From assembly GCA_002344965.1 (NCBI GenBank), contig DDUU01000059.1, positions 1 to 64,000 on the forward strand: a stretch of 64,000 nt of DNA, in the 5' to 3' direction. A model generated the notes under the pieces. That model did no database searches. It saw nothing but the letters and a program-made list of their open reading frames with translations, and had not been told where the DNA came from. The stretch is from Candidatus Tepidiaquacellales bacterium UBA2330 (GTDB lineage: Bacteria > Bacteroidota > Ignavibacteria > Tepidaquicellales > Tepidaquicellaceae). Of this stretch, positions 28,248-37,416 are shown piece after piece. Numbering within the stretch: the stretch's first letter is position 1; each line of letters opens with the position of its first letter. The position numbers and the translations under genes are program-made.

Positions 28248-29093
28248 ATGTCATCCAACATAATACCGCATTTTGATATTACCGTAAAGAAGAAATGGAA
28301 ACTGTTTGATTTTAAAGAACTTGTTAAATATAAAGACCTTCTTTACTTTTTTGTACTCAGGGATATTACGGTATTATATAAACAGACTGTACTCGGTATG
28401 CTTTGGGCTATTTTAAATCCCGTTATGTCTATGGTAATATTCTCCGTAATTTTCGGTGGGCTTGCGAAAATAGACAGTGACGGAATACCGTATCCGATCT
28501 TTTCATATGCTGCGGTTTTACCATGGACATATTTTTCACAGTCGATGAGCGGTGCTACAAGCAGTCTTGTAGGAAACGCGCATCTTCTTACAAAAGTATA
28601 TTTCCCGAGAATACTGATTCCTTTAACGCCGATCTTTTCCAAGCTGATGGATTTTACTATAGCTTTTTCCATATTGCTAGTAATGATGTTTGTTTACAAT
28701 ATCAGTCCTACCTGGAATGTTATGTTTCTCCCGCTGCTCATGATACTTATGATTTTAACAGCGCTGGGTATCGGAATGTGGCTGTCCTCTCTTGCAATTC
28801 AATACCGGGATGTAAGGTTTGCAATCGGTTTCATGACTTCTATGCTGATGTATGCAGCCCCTGTTGTATTTCCGGCTTCACTCGTAGCCGAGAAATTCGG
28901 CGAAACAGTATATCTTCTTTACGGATTATACCCGATGGTTGGAGTCATTGAAGGTTTCAGATCTTCTCTTCTCGGATTTAATCCAATGCCGTGGAATCTG
29001 ATAGGAATGGGTTCTGTCAGCGCCATAATAATTTTTTTCAGCGGTGCACTGCATTTCAAAAAAACCGAAAAGATATTTGCTGATGTCGCATGA
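28248..29093 (+). CDS. wzm: ABC-2 polysaccharide exporter permease (Wzm-like)
   Basis: A 281-residue membrane protein with six hydrophobic segments and the family signature near the N-terminus, VLRDITVLYKQTVLGMLWAILNP, interrupted here only for quoting length. LPWTYFSQSMSGATSSLV, HLLTKVYFPRILIPL, and the late MYAAPVVFPASLV and NPMPWNLIGMG are typical of O-antigen and teichoic acid permeases. It pairs with the ATPase 32 bases downstream to export a finished lipid-linked polysaccharide across the inner membrane. The start ATG follows the peptidase stop by 20 bases, so the three genes are probably one transcript. Confidence 0.92.
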   Translation: MSSNIIPHFDITVKKKWKLFDFKELVKYKDLLYFFVLRDITVLYKQTVLGMLWAILNPVMSMVIFSVIFGGLAKIDSDGIPYPIFSYAAVLPWTYFSQSMSGATSSLVGNAHLLTKVYFPRILIPLTPIFSKLMDFTIAFSILLVMMFVYNISPTWNVMFLPLLMILMILTALGIGMWLSSLAIQYRDVRFAIGFMTSMLMYAAPVVFPASLVAEKFGETVYLLYGLYPMVGVIEGFRSSLLGFNPMPWNLIGMGSVSAIIIFFSGALHFKKTEKIFADVA

Positions 29094-29125
29094 TGAAATT
29101 TATAATTATGAAATTTATTTTTTGA

Positions 29126-30418
29126 ATGTCTAATATTGCAATAACCACAGATAAAATAAGCAAAGCATATCTTATAGGTCTTAAAGATGAAGCCCATGAT
29201 ACTCTTGCCGGAGCGGTATCTTCATGGCTGAAATCCCCTCTCAAAAATTACAGGACTTTAAAAAGATTAAATACCTATAAAAATGCCGAAGAGCGTGAAG
29301 ATTATTTCTGGGCTTTAAAAGATGTTTCCTTTCAAATCAATCACGGAGAAGTGCTTGGTATTATCGGACATAATGGCGCAGGGAAAAGCACTTTGCTGAA
29401 AATTCTCTGCCGTATTACTGAACCAACTTCCGGATCTGCCAGAGTATATGGCAGAATTGCCAGTCTGCTTGAAGTGGGAACTGGTTTTAATGTCGAACTG
29501 ACCGGTAGGGAAAATGTGTATCTCAGCGGAACAATTCTCGGAATGACAAAAAAAGAAATCGATAAAAAATTTGATGAGATAATAGAATTTTCCGGTATAG
29601 AAAAATTTATTGATACTCAGGCGAAAAAATATTCAAACGGAATGAGGATCCGTCTCGCATTTGCTATTGCTGCAAGTATTGAAACCGAGATCATGGTAAT
29701 TGATGAAGTATTAAATATCGGTGACGCTGATTTCCAGAGAAAGAGTATTGCTAAAATAGAAAGTCTCGCAAAACAGGGACGGACTGTTTTGTTTGTCAGT
29801 CATAATCTCTCAGCAATCAAAGCGATCTGCACAAGAGCAATTCAACTAAATCACGGCAAGCTTATACGTGAAGGCGAAGTTTCTAAAGTCGTATCAGTGT
29901 ATCTGAGCAGTTATGTCAAAGAGCATACTGTTCATAAATATGATATGGAAACCGCGCCGAGCAGCGAATATGCCAAACTTATAAAAGCCGAACTTAAATT
30001 CGACGATTCAAAAAATGATCATCTCAAAGCCGGAGATCCTTTTGAATTCGAATTTGTTTTTTATAGTCTGATGAAAGAAGAACATATTCTTGATGTTGTA
30101 TTTCAGCTTAAGGATGAACTGGACAATATAGTTTTCATCGGCTCCAGTCTTGACAATAATTATGTAAAAGTAAGCGAGGGTTATTTCAAATGGATATGCA
30201 AAGTGCCTGCAGATTTTATGAATCAGGGTTCTTACTCCCTGCATAAATTTTATCTTATAAAAAATAAAACTGATGTGATCTTTGAACAAAGAGAAGTGCT
30301 TTCGTTTGAGATTATGTATTCTTTTGATCTCAGGATTGGAAATGTCGGAAGAAAAGAAGGTATCGTAAAACCAAAACTTGACTGGAGTCTGCTGTCAGGT
30401 GAAAATGCAAACAAATGA
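29126..30418 (+). CDS. wzt: ABC polysaccharide exporter ATPase with glycan-binding tail (Wzt-like)
   Basis: A 430-residue protein. The ATPase domain (residues 1-250) has Walker A GIIGHNGAGKST with K87, the signature YSNGMRIRLAFAI, Walker B IMVIDEVL and the switch histidine in FVSHNLS. Residues 260-430 form an extra beta-rich domain (KAGDPFEFEFVFYSL, FIGSSLDNNYV) that matches the Wzt C-terminal module. In known Wzt proteins this module reads the end modification of the O-antigen chain before export. Its presence suggests the chain is capped, and the nearby methyltransferases or sulfotransferases are candidates for that step. The stop overlaps the next start by four bases. Confidence 0.92.
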   Translation: MSNIAITTDKISKAYLIGLKDEAHDTLAGAVSSWLKSPLKNYRTLKRLNTYKNAEEREDYFWALKDVSFQINHGEVLGIIGHNGAGKSTLLKILCRITEPTSGSARVYGRIASLLEVGTGFNVELTGRENVYLSGTILGMTKKEIDKKFDEIIEFSGIEKFIDTQAKKYSNGMRIRLAFAIAASIETEIMVIDEVLNIGDADFQRKSIAKIESLAKQGRTVLFVSHNLSAIKAICTRAIQLNHGKLIREGEVSKVVSVYLSSYVKEHTVHKYDMETAPSSEYAKLIKAELKFDDSKNDHLKAGDPFEFEFVFYSLMKEEHILDVVFQLKDELDNIVFIGSSLDNNYVKVSEGYFKWICKVPADFMNQGSYSLHKFYLIKNKTDVIFEQREVLSFEIMYSFDLRIGNVGRKEGIVKPKLDWSLLSGENANK

Positions 30419-31491
30419 TAAATGTTACAAAAACTTTTCTTCCTCCGCAGGAAGAATATAATGAGCATTTAAAAAAAATCTGGGAATCTCATTGGGTTAC
30501 AAATCAGGGACCTCTTTGCGAAGAGCTTGAATTACTTCTTAAAAATTATCTCGGTGTCAAAAATCTTTTACTTGTATCAAACGGCACTATTGCTCTTCAG
30601 ATCGCGATAAAAGCTCTTGACCTCAAAGGTGAAATCATTACTACTCCGTTTTCTTATGCAGCCACTGTTAATTCCGTTATCTGGGAAAACTGCACGCCTG
30701 TATTCTGTGACATTGAAGATAAAACATATTGTATAGATGCTTCAAAAATAGAAAATCTGATCACTGAAAAAACTTCCGCAATATTACCGGTTCATGTTTA
30801 CGGATTTCCATGTGATGTAAATCGTATCGGAAAAATCGCCGCCGCAAATAATCTTAAAGTCATTTATGACGGTGCGCATGCATTTGGAGTAAAAATAAAC
30901 CATAACTCTGTTTTTAATTACGGAGATATTTCGACAATAAGCTTTCACGCAACGAAATTGTTTCATACCATTGAAGGAGGCGCTGTCATAACGGACGATG
31001 ATAAATTAGCGGAGAAGTTATTTCTGTACCGCGCTTTTGGGCATATGGATGATGATTACTATTCTATTGGTATCAATGCGAGAACTTCCGAATTTCACGC
31101 TGCAATGGGACTGTGTAACCTTCCCCGCATAAGCGGTTTTATTGATGAAAGAAAAAAAATAAATTTGCTGTACAAAAAATATCTGAAAGATCTTCCTCTT
31201 GCTTATCCTGAAATTCCGGATGATATATTTTATAATTATTCATATTTCCCTGTATTTTTCAGAAGTGAAAATGAAATGCTATCTGTTAAAGAAAAATTAA
31301 AGAAAAATGAAATCTACGCCCGGAGATATTTTTTTCCTTCTCTGAATAAACTTCCGTTCATTAAAGGCGAAAGCTGTCCCGTTTCCGAATTCAACGCTTC
31401 TCGAGTACTTTGTCTCCCTTTATTTAACGGAATGGATGAGCAGCTGATTACTGTTATAACAGATATAATAACCGCCGGATTAAATAAATAA
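30415..31491 (+). CDS. DegT/DnrJ/EryC1/StrS aminotransferase, second
   Basis: A 358-residue PLP enzyme. Cofactor residues are in LVSNGTIALQIAIKALDL and VIYDGAHAFG, and the Schiff-base lysine is K181 in SFHATKLFHTIEGGA. The substrate-side loop RTSEFHAAMGL is also family-like. It differs from the first aminotransferase in the lysine motif (HATK versus YPGK) and belongs to the VioA/WecE-like side of the family, which often makes 4-amino sugars. The ATGA overlap with the ABC ATPase gene ties it to the exporter. The sugar substrate is not readable. Confidence 0.88.
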   Translation: MINVTKTFLPPQEEYNEHLKKIWESHWVTNQGPLCEELELLLKNYLGVKNLLLVSNGTIALQIAIKALDLKGEIITTPFSYAATVNSVIWENCTPVFCDIEDKTYCIDASKIENLITEKTSAILPVHVYGFPCDVNRIGKIAAANNLKVIYDGAHAFGVKINHNSVFNYGDISTISFHATKLFHTIEGGAVITDDDKLAEKLFLYRAFGHMDDDYYSIGINARTSEFHAAMGLCNLPRISGFIDERKKINLLYKKYLKDLPLAYPEIPDDIFYNYSYFPVFFRSENEMLSVKEKLKKNEIYARRYFFPSLNKLPFIKGESCPVSEFNASRVLCLPLFNGMDEQLITVITDIITAGLNK

Positions 31492-31548
31492 ATTTCTTAA
31501 GTGAATACTGCAAAATCTGTAATGAATTCTGACCCCAAAATCACTTAA

Positions 31549-32580
31549 ATGCCTCAGCTCGATTCACTACGGGCATTTTCTATATTTTTAGTTTTACTGG
31601 GCACTGGATTCAGGAAGATGTCTGGTTTAAAAAAATCCCAATCGGGACTATAGGCGTTACAATATTTTTTGTGCTGAGCGGATTTCTGATTTCAGGAATA
31701 TTATTAAGAAACAAGGATTCCGCTGATTCCGGTAACAACGGTGTTTTTTATTTTTTAAAATACTTTTACATCCGGAGGACATTAAGAATTTTTCCTGTTT
31801 ATTATTTTACGCTTACAGTGCTATATATTTTAAACATCGAAAATATAAGAGCGGTCATTGGCTGGTTTGTTTTATACATTCCAAATCTCATTACATGTAT
31901 TTTAAAATGGACTGGGCGGGTTCTCTGTCCCACTTCTGGACTCTTGCCGTCGAAGAACAGTTTTATATTTTCTGGCCTTTAATTATTTTCTTTACGACAA
32001 AGAAACATTTTTTAAAAATAATTTTTATTCTGACCATCACCGGGATCTTATTCAGAGAATTTAATTTTCTTATAAATGACAGAACTGAGTATCAGACAAT
32101 GTTTTCATATATGCTGACATTGTCCTGTATAGACTCATTCTCGCTCGGCGCGTTGCTGGCTTATGCAAAAAATTACATTGATAATAACATTGATTTAAAT
32201 ATAGGCGTGTATCTTTTTATACTTTTCGGAGCATTTTTTTTTTTAAAATATTAATGTTTTTTGAAATTAACGCTGTCGATGTCGCAATGTTTAAATTTTG
32301 TATTTCCGTGATCGCATTTTTTATGGTCTCAAAATTAAGTCTCGGTGCAAAAGGTTTTTGGAAATTAATACTGGAAAATAAATTTATAATGTACATCGGT
32401 AAAATCAGTTACGGTATGTATATCTTTCATACTTTTATTCCGGCAATTTACAAAGCCCTGAATATTCCGCCGGCTAATTCTTTGTTTTTAATGTTTGTAA
32501 TTTATTTTATAATGCTTCTGATAATTTCAACCGTTTCATGGTATATACTTGAAAAACCAATTAACAATAGCTGCAGCTGA
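31549..32580 (+). pseudogene. Acyltransferase-3 (OafA-like) membrane protein, frameshifted
   Basis: Three adjacent frames together spell one acyltransferase-3 protein of about 344 residues. Frame one from ATG 31549 gives PQLDSLRAFSIFLVLLG, and one base is then missing at 31600-31602 before HWIQEDVWFKKIPIG, FFVLSGFLISGILL and RRTLRIFPVYYF. A second missing base near 31883-31892 leads into DWAGSLSHFWTLAVEEQF. A third is in the 11-T run at 32234-32244, before IMYIGKISYGMYIFHTF. Adding one base at each place restores the frame. The family acylates sugar hydroxyls. Either the gene is decaying or the assembly lost bases in simple runs; all three shifts have the same sign. Confidence 0.8.
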
Positions 32581-32658
32581 TTGGCAGAACAACTATTTAA
32601 AAGGATTGAAAAACAATAATTACTGTCTTAACTTATGTAAATTTTTTTAGCCCAAATA

Positions 32659-33393
32659 ATGAATGAAGTCCTTGAGGAAATTCTAAAGACCGGATTTACG
32701 AAAAAATTAGACGGAAGCCCGCAAAAGGTGATCGGACAGATAAGCGAAGAGGAAGGAAGTCTTATACAGAAATGCATGACCGAAGCAAAAGCTATCGTAA
32801 GCGTTGAAATCGGTCTGGCATTCGGAACATCAGCCCTCTACATATGTGAAACTCTCAGGAAGACAAAAAATACAAAACATTATATTATTGATCCGTATCA
32901 GAATTTTGAAAACAGCTACGGCGGAATCGGACTGAACAATCTCAGAAGAGCCGGATACGGTGAAATTATTCACTTCATTGAAAAACCTTCTCATCTCGGA
33001 CTTGCAGAACTTGAATCTAACAAAGTAACTGTGGACTTTGCGTTTATTGACGGCTGGCATACTTTTGATCACGTTATGGTTGATTTTTTCTTTGTTGACA
33101 AAATTCTAAGAATAGGCGGTACAATGATACTCGACGACGCAGACTGGCCTGCTATTGAAAAAGTATGTTCGTTTATTTCATCAAACAGAAGTTATGAATT
33201 CATCGGAGGTTCGTCTCAGAGAAGCAGCGTCGGTGAATCCAAAAAGAACAACGGTAACGAAACAGGTATATCAAATAAATTAAAGAATATGATCGGGAAG
33301 AACGTTTCTGCCGCACCAAAATACGGCGCTATGGCATTCAGAAAAATCTCCCACGATGAAAGAAGCTGGGATCATTTTATTGACTTCAGCTGA
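32659..33393 (+). CDS. Class I SAM methyltransferase (Methyltransf_24-like)
   Basis: A 244-residue protein with motif I VSVEIGLAFGTSALYICETL (about residues 43-60), acidic turn HYIIDPYQ, and DFAFIDGWHTFDHVMVDFFF followed by GTMILDDADWP. This arrangement, with an IDG-W-H phrase and a DD metal-like pair, is typical of O-methyltransferases that act on sugars or small hydroxylated molecules. It follows the broken acyltransferase by 78 bases. The acceptor is unknown. Confidence 0.83.
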   Translation: MNEVLEEILKTGFTKKLDGSPQKVIGQISEEEGSLIQKCMTEAKAIVSVEIGLAFGTSALYICETLRKTKNTKHYIIDPYQNFENSYGGIGLNNLRRAGYGEIIHFIEKPSHLGLAELESNKVTVDFAFIDGWHTFDHVMVDFFFVDKILRIGGTMILDDADWPAIEKVCSFISSNRSYEFIGGSSQRSSVGESKKNNGNETGISNKLKNMIGKNVSAAPKYGAMAFRKISHDERSWDHFIDFS

Positions 33394-33471
33394 TCAATAC
33401 TTAAAATAATTAGTCAAAATTAAATTTCAGACCGTGCAGGTCTGTTCTTTAAGAAATATTTATTCACCCAA

Positions 33472-35076
33472 ATGGATAAAATAAAAACTTATGCGCTGCT
33501 GTTAGTCGTACCTATATTGCTATTTGTTACTGCTAAAACTTTGCGCATTTCCGAAGGACCTTATTATTTTAATGCAGGTTATGATCCGAATTATGTATAT
33601 GCAGTCAGTTCACTGAATTTAATAAATTCCGTTAATGCTGCTCATGCAGACCATCCCGGCTCTACAGTACAGCTTCTCGGCGCCGGTTTTCTGCTGCTAT
33701 CCGGAAAATCGCCTCAGCAGATAAATGTATCTGTTCTATCTGACCCTGAATCCTATCTTTCTAATTTTAATTTATTCCTGATTTTCATTACCTGTCTCTG
33801 TGTGTTTATATGCGGATTTATAATTTTCCGGCTGTCGGGTAAAATTTCTGTAAGTATGTTTATGCAGATCACTCCGTTTATTTCTTCAACACTGATATTT
33901 GAAATAACTCAGACGACTTCTGAAATATTTTTGATATCAATGTTGATGCTGAATATAGCGTTAATTTTTTCAGCAAAATACTCTGCTGAAAGATCCGGAA
34001 TTTTAAAATTCAGTTACTCCGTATTTTTCGGCTTAATCTCAGGAATATGCATGGCGACAAAGATTACATTTTTTCCGCTTCTTGTAATTCCTCTGATCAT
34101 TCTCCCCGGATATAAAAATAAATCCGCTTTTGTATTAATAACAGTAATAATATTTTTTATTATAACATATCCCGTAATGGGTACATATGAATATTTTATG
34201 AGCTGGATCGGCAGACTTATAATGTATGACGGTCTTTACGGCGAAGGTAACAGAGTAATTTTTAACTTACATAGTTTCTCAAATAATTTTACGGAAATGA
34301 TTTTCAAGGATTATCTTTTCATTCTTGTATTCATTTCAGCAATTTCGGTTTTAATCTTCTGTAAAATCAAAGTAAGCAAAGAAGAAATCAAAATGAACTT
34401 CAGCAGAAAAATTCTTTTAGCAATAGTTATTGCAGCAGCTATTCAGATCATCGCTGTTTCAAAACATTACAGTCAGCATTATCTTGTTCCGTCAATCATG
34501 CTGACGCTTCTTATGGTTTATCAGATTTATTCATTGTGCGGAGAGTATGAGATTATAAAATCAATAAAGAATAAGAGTAATTTCTTTATAATTATATACT
34601 TAATATTTGCGGTAATAACCGCTGTTATGGTTTTTAAAGTTTACAATGATTCAGAGGAACTTGCAGAGGATACTAAGAGAGTAATTAAAATCGCAGACGA
34701 AAAAGCTGACAGTATGGTAATTGTAAACAGTTACGGGGCATCTAACAGAAAATACGGTCTGGTATTCAGCATGAACTGGGCAGGAAAGAATAAAGAGCTT
34801 TACGAATCCATACTCAACTATAAACCCGATAAAAGAATTTTTGCGGATTTCTGGGATAATAAAGTAACAATTTATCAGCCTGATGACCTTGTAAAAAGTA
34901 AACTTAAAAATGCAAACTCAGTTTTGCTCAGATTAAAATTTTTTAATTTCAATAAGAACGCTGTTTCGAATTTTACAAATTATCTGAAAGAAGTAAATCC
35001 TTCGGTTGAATATGAACACAGAGAGATAATTCGGATTGAATCCGGAGAAAGCATAATCGAATTCTTAAAGAAGTAA
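33472..35076 (+). CDS. GT-C-like membrane protein with DHPG loop
   Basis: A 534-residue polytopic protein with an N-terminal helix, a first loop GYDPNYVYAVSSLNLI and then AHADHPGSTVQLLG (D60-H61-P62-G63). About ten hydrophobic segments follow, with a late basic loop VSKHYSQHYLVPS (K331, H332) and a soluble end. The layout is that of GT-C transferases, but the acidic DD pair of the other GT-C genes here is replaced by the DP and DHPG motifs. A clear paralog is at 37413-39026. I do not know a named family; a transferase using a polyprenyl-phosphate sugar is the best guess. Confidence 0.7.
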   Translation: MDKIKTYALLLVVPILLFVTAKTLRISEGPYYFNAGYDPNYVYAVSSLNLINSVNAAHADHPGSTVQLLGAGFLLLSGKSPQQINVSVLSDPESYLSNFNLFLIFITCLCVFICGFIIFRLSGKISVSMFMQITPFISSTLIFEITQTTSEIFLISMLMLNIALIFSAKYSAERSGILKFSYSVFFGLISGICMATKITFFPLLVIPLIILPGYKNKSAFVLITVIIFFIITYPVMGTYEYFMSWIGRLIMYDGLYGEGNRVIFNLHSFSNNFTEMIFKDYLFILVFISAISVLIFCKIKVSKEEIKMNFSRKILLAIVIAAAIQIIAVSKHYSQHYLVPSIMLTLLMVYQIYSLCGEYEIIKSIKNKSNFFIIIYLIFAVITAVMVFKVYNDSEELAEDTKRVIKIADEKADSMVIVNSYGASNRKYGLVFSMNWAGKNKELYESILNYKPDKRIFADFWDNKVTIYQPDDLVKSKLKNANSVLLRLKFFNFNKNAVSNFTNYLKEVNPSVEYEHREIIRIESGESIIEFLKK

Positions 35077-35163
35077 TGCGTTATAAATTTCATCTTTATT
35101 TCCCTTTCATTAGTTTACAGTTAATCATTATTTTTTCGTGAGATTATTTTTATATCTCACATA

Positions 35164-35171
35164 TAACTTTG
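35164..35171 (+). promoter_or_regulatory. Possible -7 promoter box (TAACTTTG) after a small hairpin
   Basis: TAACTTTG fits TAnnTTTG and lies in the 193-base spacer before the gene at 35270. Just upstream GTGAGAT (35138-35144) pairs with ATCTCAC (35154-35160). No TTG is found at the -33 spacing, so the call is weak. Confidence 0.25.
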
Positions 35172-35269
35172 CATATCTGCTTGACAGCTGTTTATTTTAT
35201 TAAACCGGATTTTACAAATTACTTAATTTTTCAAACTTATCAGTTAATCAATTTACATTTTCAAAACTG

Positions 35270-36682
35270 ATGACAGACAGAAAAGAAAAAGTTATTGATC
35301 ATCTGAATGCTTCTGCAAAGGACAGGGCAAAGTGGATTTCCAGAAGCAGATACTATTACAAAAATATATCGGATTTTCTTAAATTCAGTATTCCCGAAGG
35401 CAGCAGTATTATTGAGATTGGATGCGGCATTGGAAATCTTTTAAACGATCTGAATCCGTCCCGCGGCGTCGGTATTGATATTTCCGAAGGAATGATCTCT
35501 GAAGCCAGAGTCAGATATCCCAGGTTTGAATTTTATGTTATGGATGCGGAAAATATTACTCTTAATGAAAAATTTGATTTCATTATAATCTCGGATACGA
35601 TCGGATATTTTGACGATGTGCAGAAATCTTTTGAGCAAATTAGAAAACTTTGCGGCGATGATACGAGAATTATTGTTACTTATGTAAATTTTCTTTGGCT
35701 GCCAGTTCTTAACTTAGCGGAATTTTTAAGACTGAAAATGCCGCAGGTAAGAAATAACTGGCTGAATATAGACGATATTAAAAACCTGCTCGATCTATCC
35801 GGTTATGATGTTATAAAAAGCGGCAGAAAATTTCTAATGCCTGTTTACATTCCGCTGCTCTCAGCTTTTATGAACAAGTTCATTGCCAACTTACCATTAC
35901 TTAACAAATTTTGTCTTACTGAATTTATAATCTCAAGATGCATTTTTCCTGAACGGGCTGATCAAACAGTAAGCGTAGTAATTCCTGCACGGAATGAAAA
36001 GGGAAATATCGAATCAATAGTAAACAGACTTCCGGAAATGGGCAGCGATACGGAAATTATATTCGTTGAAGGAAATTCAACTGATGATACTTATGATGAA
36101 ATTAAAAGAGTAAGCCAGAAATATTCATCACACCGTAATATAAAATTCTTCAAACAGGACGGCAAAGGTAAAGGCGACGCAGTAAGAAAAGGATTCGAAA
36201 ATGCCTCCGGAAATATTTTTATGATACTGGATGCGGATATGACAGTTCCGCCTGAAGATCTTACGAAATTTTATAATGCATATGTAAACGGTAACGGTGA
36301 GTATCTGAGCGGCACAAGGCTTGTCTATCCTCTCGAAAAAGAATCCATGCGAACGCTGAATATTCTCGGAAATAAATTTTTTTCACTTCTCCTTACTTGG
36401 ATCTTAAATCAAAAGATTAAAGATACTCTTTGCGGAACAAAAGTAATATCAAAAGAAAATTATATAAAACTGAAAGAAGTAAAAAAATTTCTCGGAAATG
36501 CTGATCCGTTCGGTGATTTTGATCTGATACTCGGAGCTTCGAAACTAAACTTAAAGTATGCGGAAATTCCGATAAGATATGACGCCAGAGTTTACGGCGA
36601 AACGAATATTTCCAGATTCAGTCACGGCTGGATGCTGCTGAAGCTGACAGTGTTTGCAATGTTTAAATTCAAATTTATCTGA
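35270..36682 (+). CDS. Methyltransferase-GT2 fusion
   Basis: A 470-residue two-domain protein. Residues 1-215 are a class I methyltransferase with motif I IIEIGCGIGNLLNDL, acidic turn GVGIDISEGM and FDFIIISDTIGYFDDV. Residues 233-470 are a GT2 domain of the dolichyl-phosphate-sugar-synthase type: VSVVIPARNEKGNIESIV, IIFVEGNSTDDT, the metal motif ILDADMTVPPED and FGDFDLILGA. There is no membrane anchor at the end beyond LKLTVFAMFKFKF. Such fusions are known in bacterial glycan loci. The GT2 part may charge a polyprenyl phosphate with a sugar for the GT-C-like neighbours; that link is inference. Confidence 0.85.
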   Translation: MTDRKEKVIDHLNASAKDRAKWISRSRYYYKNISDFLKFSIPEGSSIIEIGCGIGNLLNDLNPSRGVGIDISEGMISEARVRYPRFEFYVMDAENITLNEKFDFIIISDTIGYFDDVQKSFEQIRKLCGDDTRIIVTYVNFLWLPVLNLAEFLRLKMPQVRNNWLNIDDIKNLLDLSGYDVIKSGRKFLMPVYIPLLSAFMNKFIANLPLLNKFCLTEFIISRCIFPERADQTVSVVIPARNEKGNIESIVNRLPEMGSDTEIIFVEGNSTDDTYDEIKRVSQKYSSHRNIKFFKQDGKGKGDAVRKGFENASGNIFMILDADMTVPPEDLTKFYNAYVNGNGEYLSGTRLVYPLEKESMRTLNILGNKFFSLLLTWILNQKIKDTLCGTKVISKENYIKLKEVKKFLGNADPFGDFDLILGASKLNLKYAEIPIRYDARVYGETNISRFSHGWMLLKLTVFAMFKFKFI

Positions 36683-36684
36683 GT

Positions 36685-37416
36685 TTGGAAAATATTTATG
36701 AAAAGCACAGGAAAGTATGGAATGAAAAAAAACTTCTCAGAGATATTTATTCGGAATGGTACCGGAAAATTCTGAACGATCTGAGCGCTTCAGACGGCAA
36801 GACTGTTGAACTTGGCGGCGGAAGCGGTAACTTTAAAGAGTTTAAACCTGATGTCGTATCCGCAGATATTGTTCCGCTTAAATGGCTCGATATGTCTTTC
36901 GATGCGCACGATATGCCGTTTAAGGAAAATGAGGTCTCGAATTTAGTATTGATAGATGTGCTGCATCATCTGCATGACCCTGTTAAATTTCTGAATGAAG
37001 CGTACAGAGTTTTAAACTCTGGCGGAAGGGTTGTAATGATTGAGCCGTTTCCGTCTCCGTTTTCACTGATGGTTTATAAAATATTTCATCCTGAACCGTT
37101 TGATAAAAGCGCAGATTATTTTTCCGGTTTAAATTCCGACAGCGGTAAAGATCCCTGGGACTCCAATCAGGCAATCCCCTATCTGCTGTTTTTTAAGCAT
37201 CTTAATAAATTTAATGAATTATTTCGTGACAAATTTCAGTTTGTGAAAAAAGAAAAGTTCAGCTTTATACTCTATCCTGCTTCGGGAGGATTTGAGAATA
37301 AGCAGATGATCCCGGATTTTATGTCAGGACTTTTCAAAGTAATTGAAAAAACCCTGACACCTCTCAGGGATTTTCTCGCTTTCAGATGTTATATTGTTCT
37401 TGAAAAAATAAAATGA
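36685..37416 (+). CDS. Class I SAM methyltransferase
   Basis: A 243-residue protein starting at TTG two bases after the previous stop. Motif I is KTVELGGGSGNFKEF, followed by DIVPLKWLDMSFDAHDMPF and NLVLIDVLHHLHDPVKFL with the aromatic-His motif of UbiE/Methyltransf_11 proteins, then SGGRVVMIEPFPSP. It sits between the methyltransferase-GT2 fusion and the GT-C-like protein, and its stop overlaps the next start. It may modify a lipid carrier or sugar made by these neighbours. Confidence 0.82.
   Translation: MENIYEKHRKVWNEKKLLRDIYSEWYRKILNDLSASDGKTVELGGGSGNFKEFKPDVVSADIVPLKWLDMSFDAHDMPFKENEVSNLVLIDVLHHLHDPVKFLNEAYRVLNSGGRVVMIEPFPSPFSLMVYKIFHPEPFDKSADYFSGLNSDSGKDPWDSNQAIPYLLFFKHLNKFNELFRDKFQFVKKEKFSFILYPASGGFENKQMIPDFMSGLFKVIEKTLTPLRDFLAFRCYIVLEKIK

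Noticed and set aside
28343..28672. Long minus-strand open frame inside the Wzm gene, and similar antisense frames elsewhere
   Set aside because: These lie opposite well supported genes, lack family matches and result from the codon use of the true strand.
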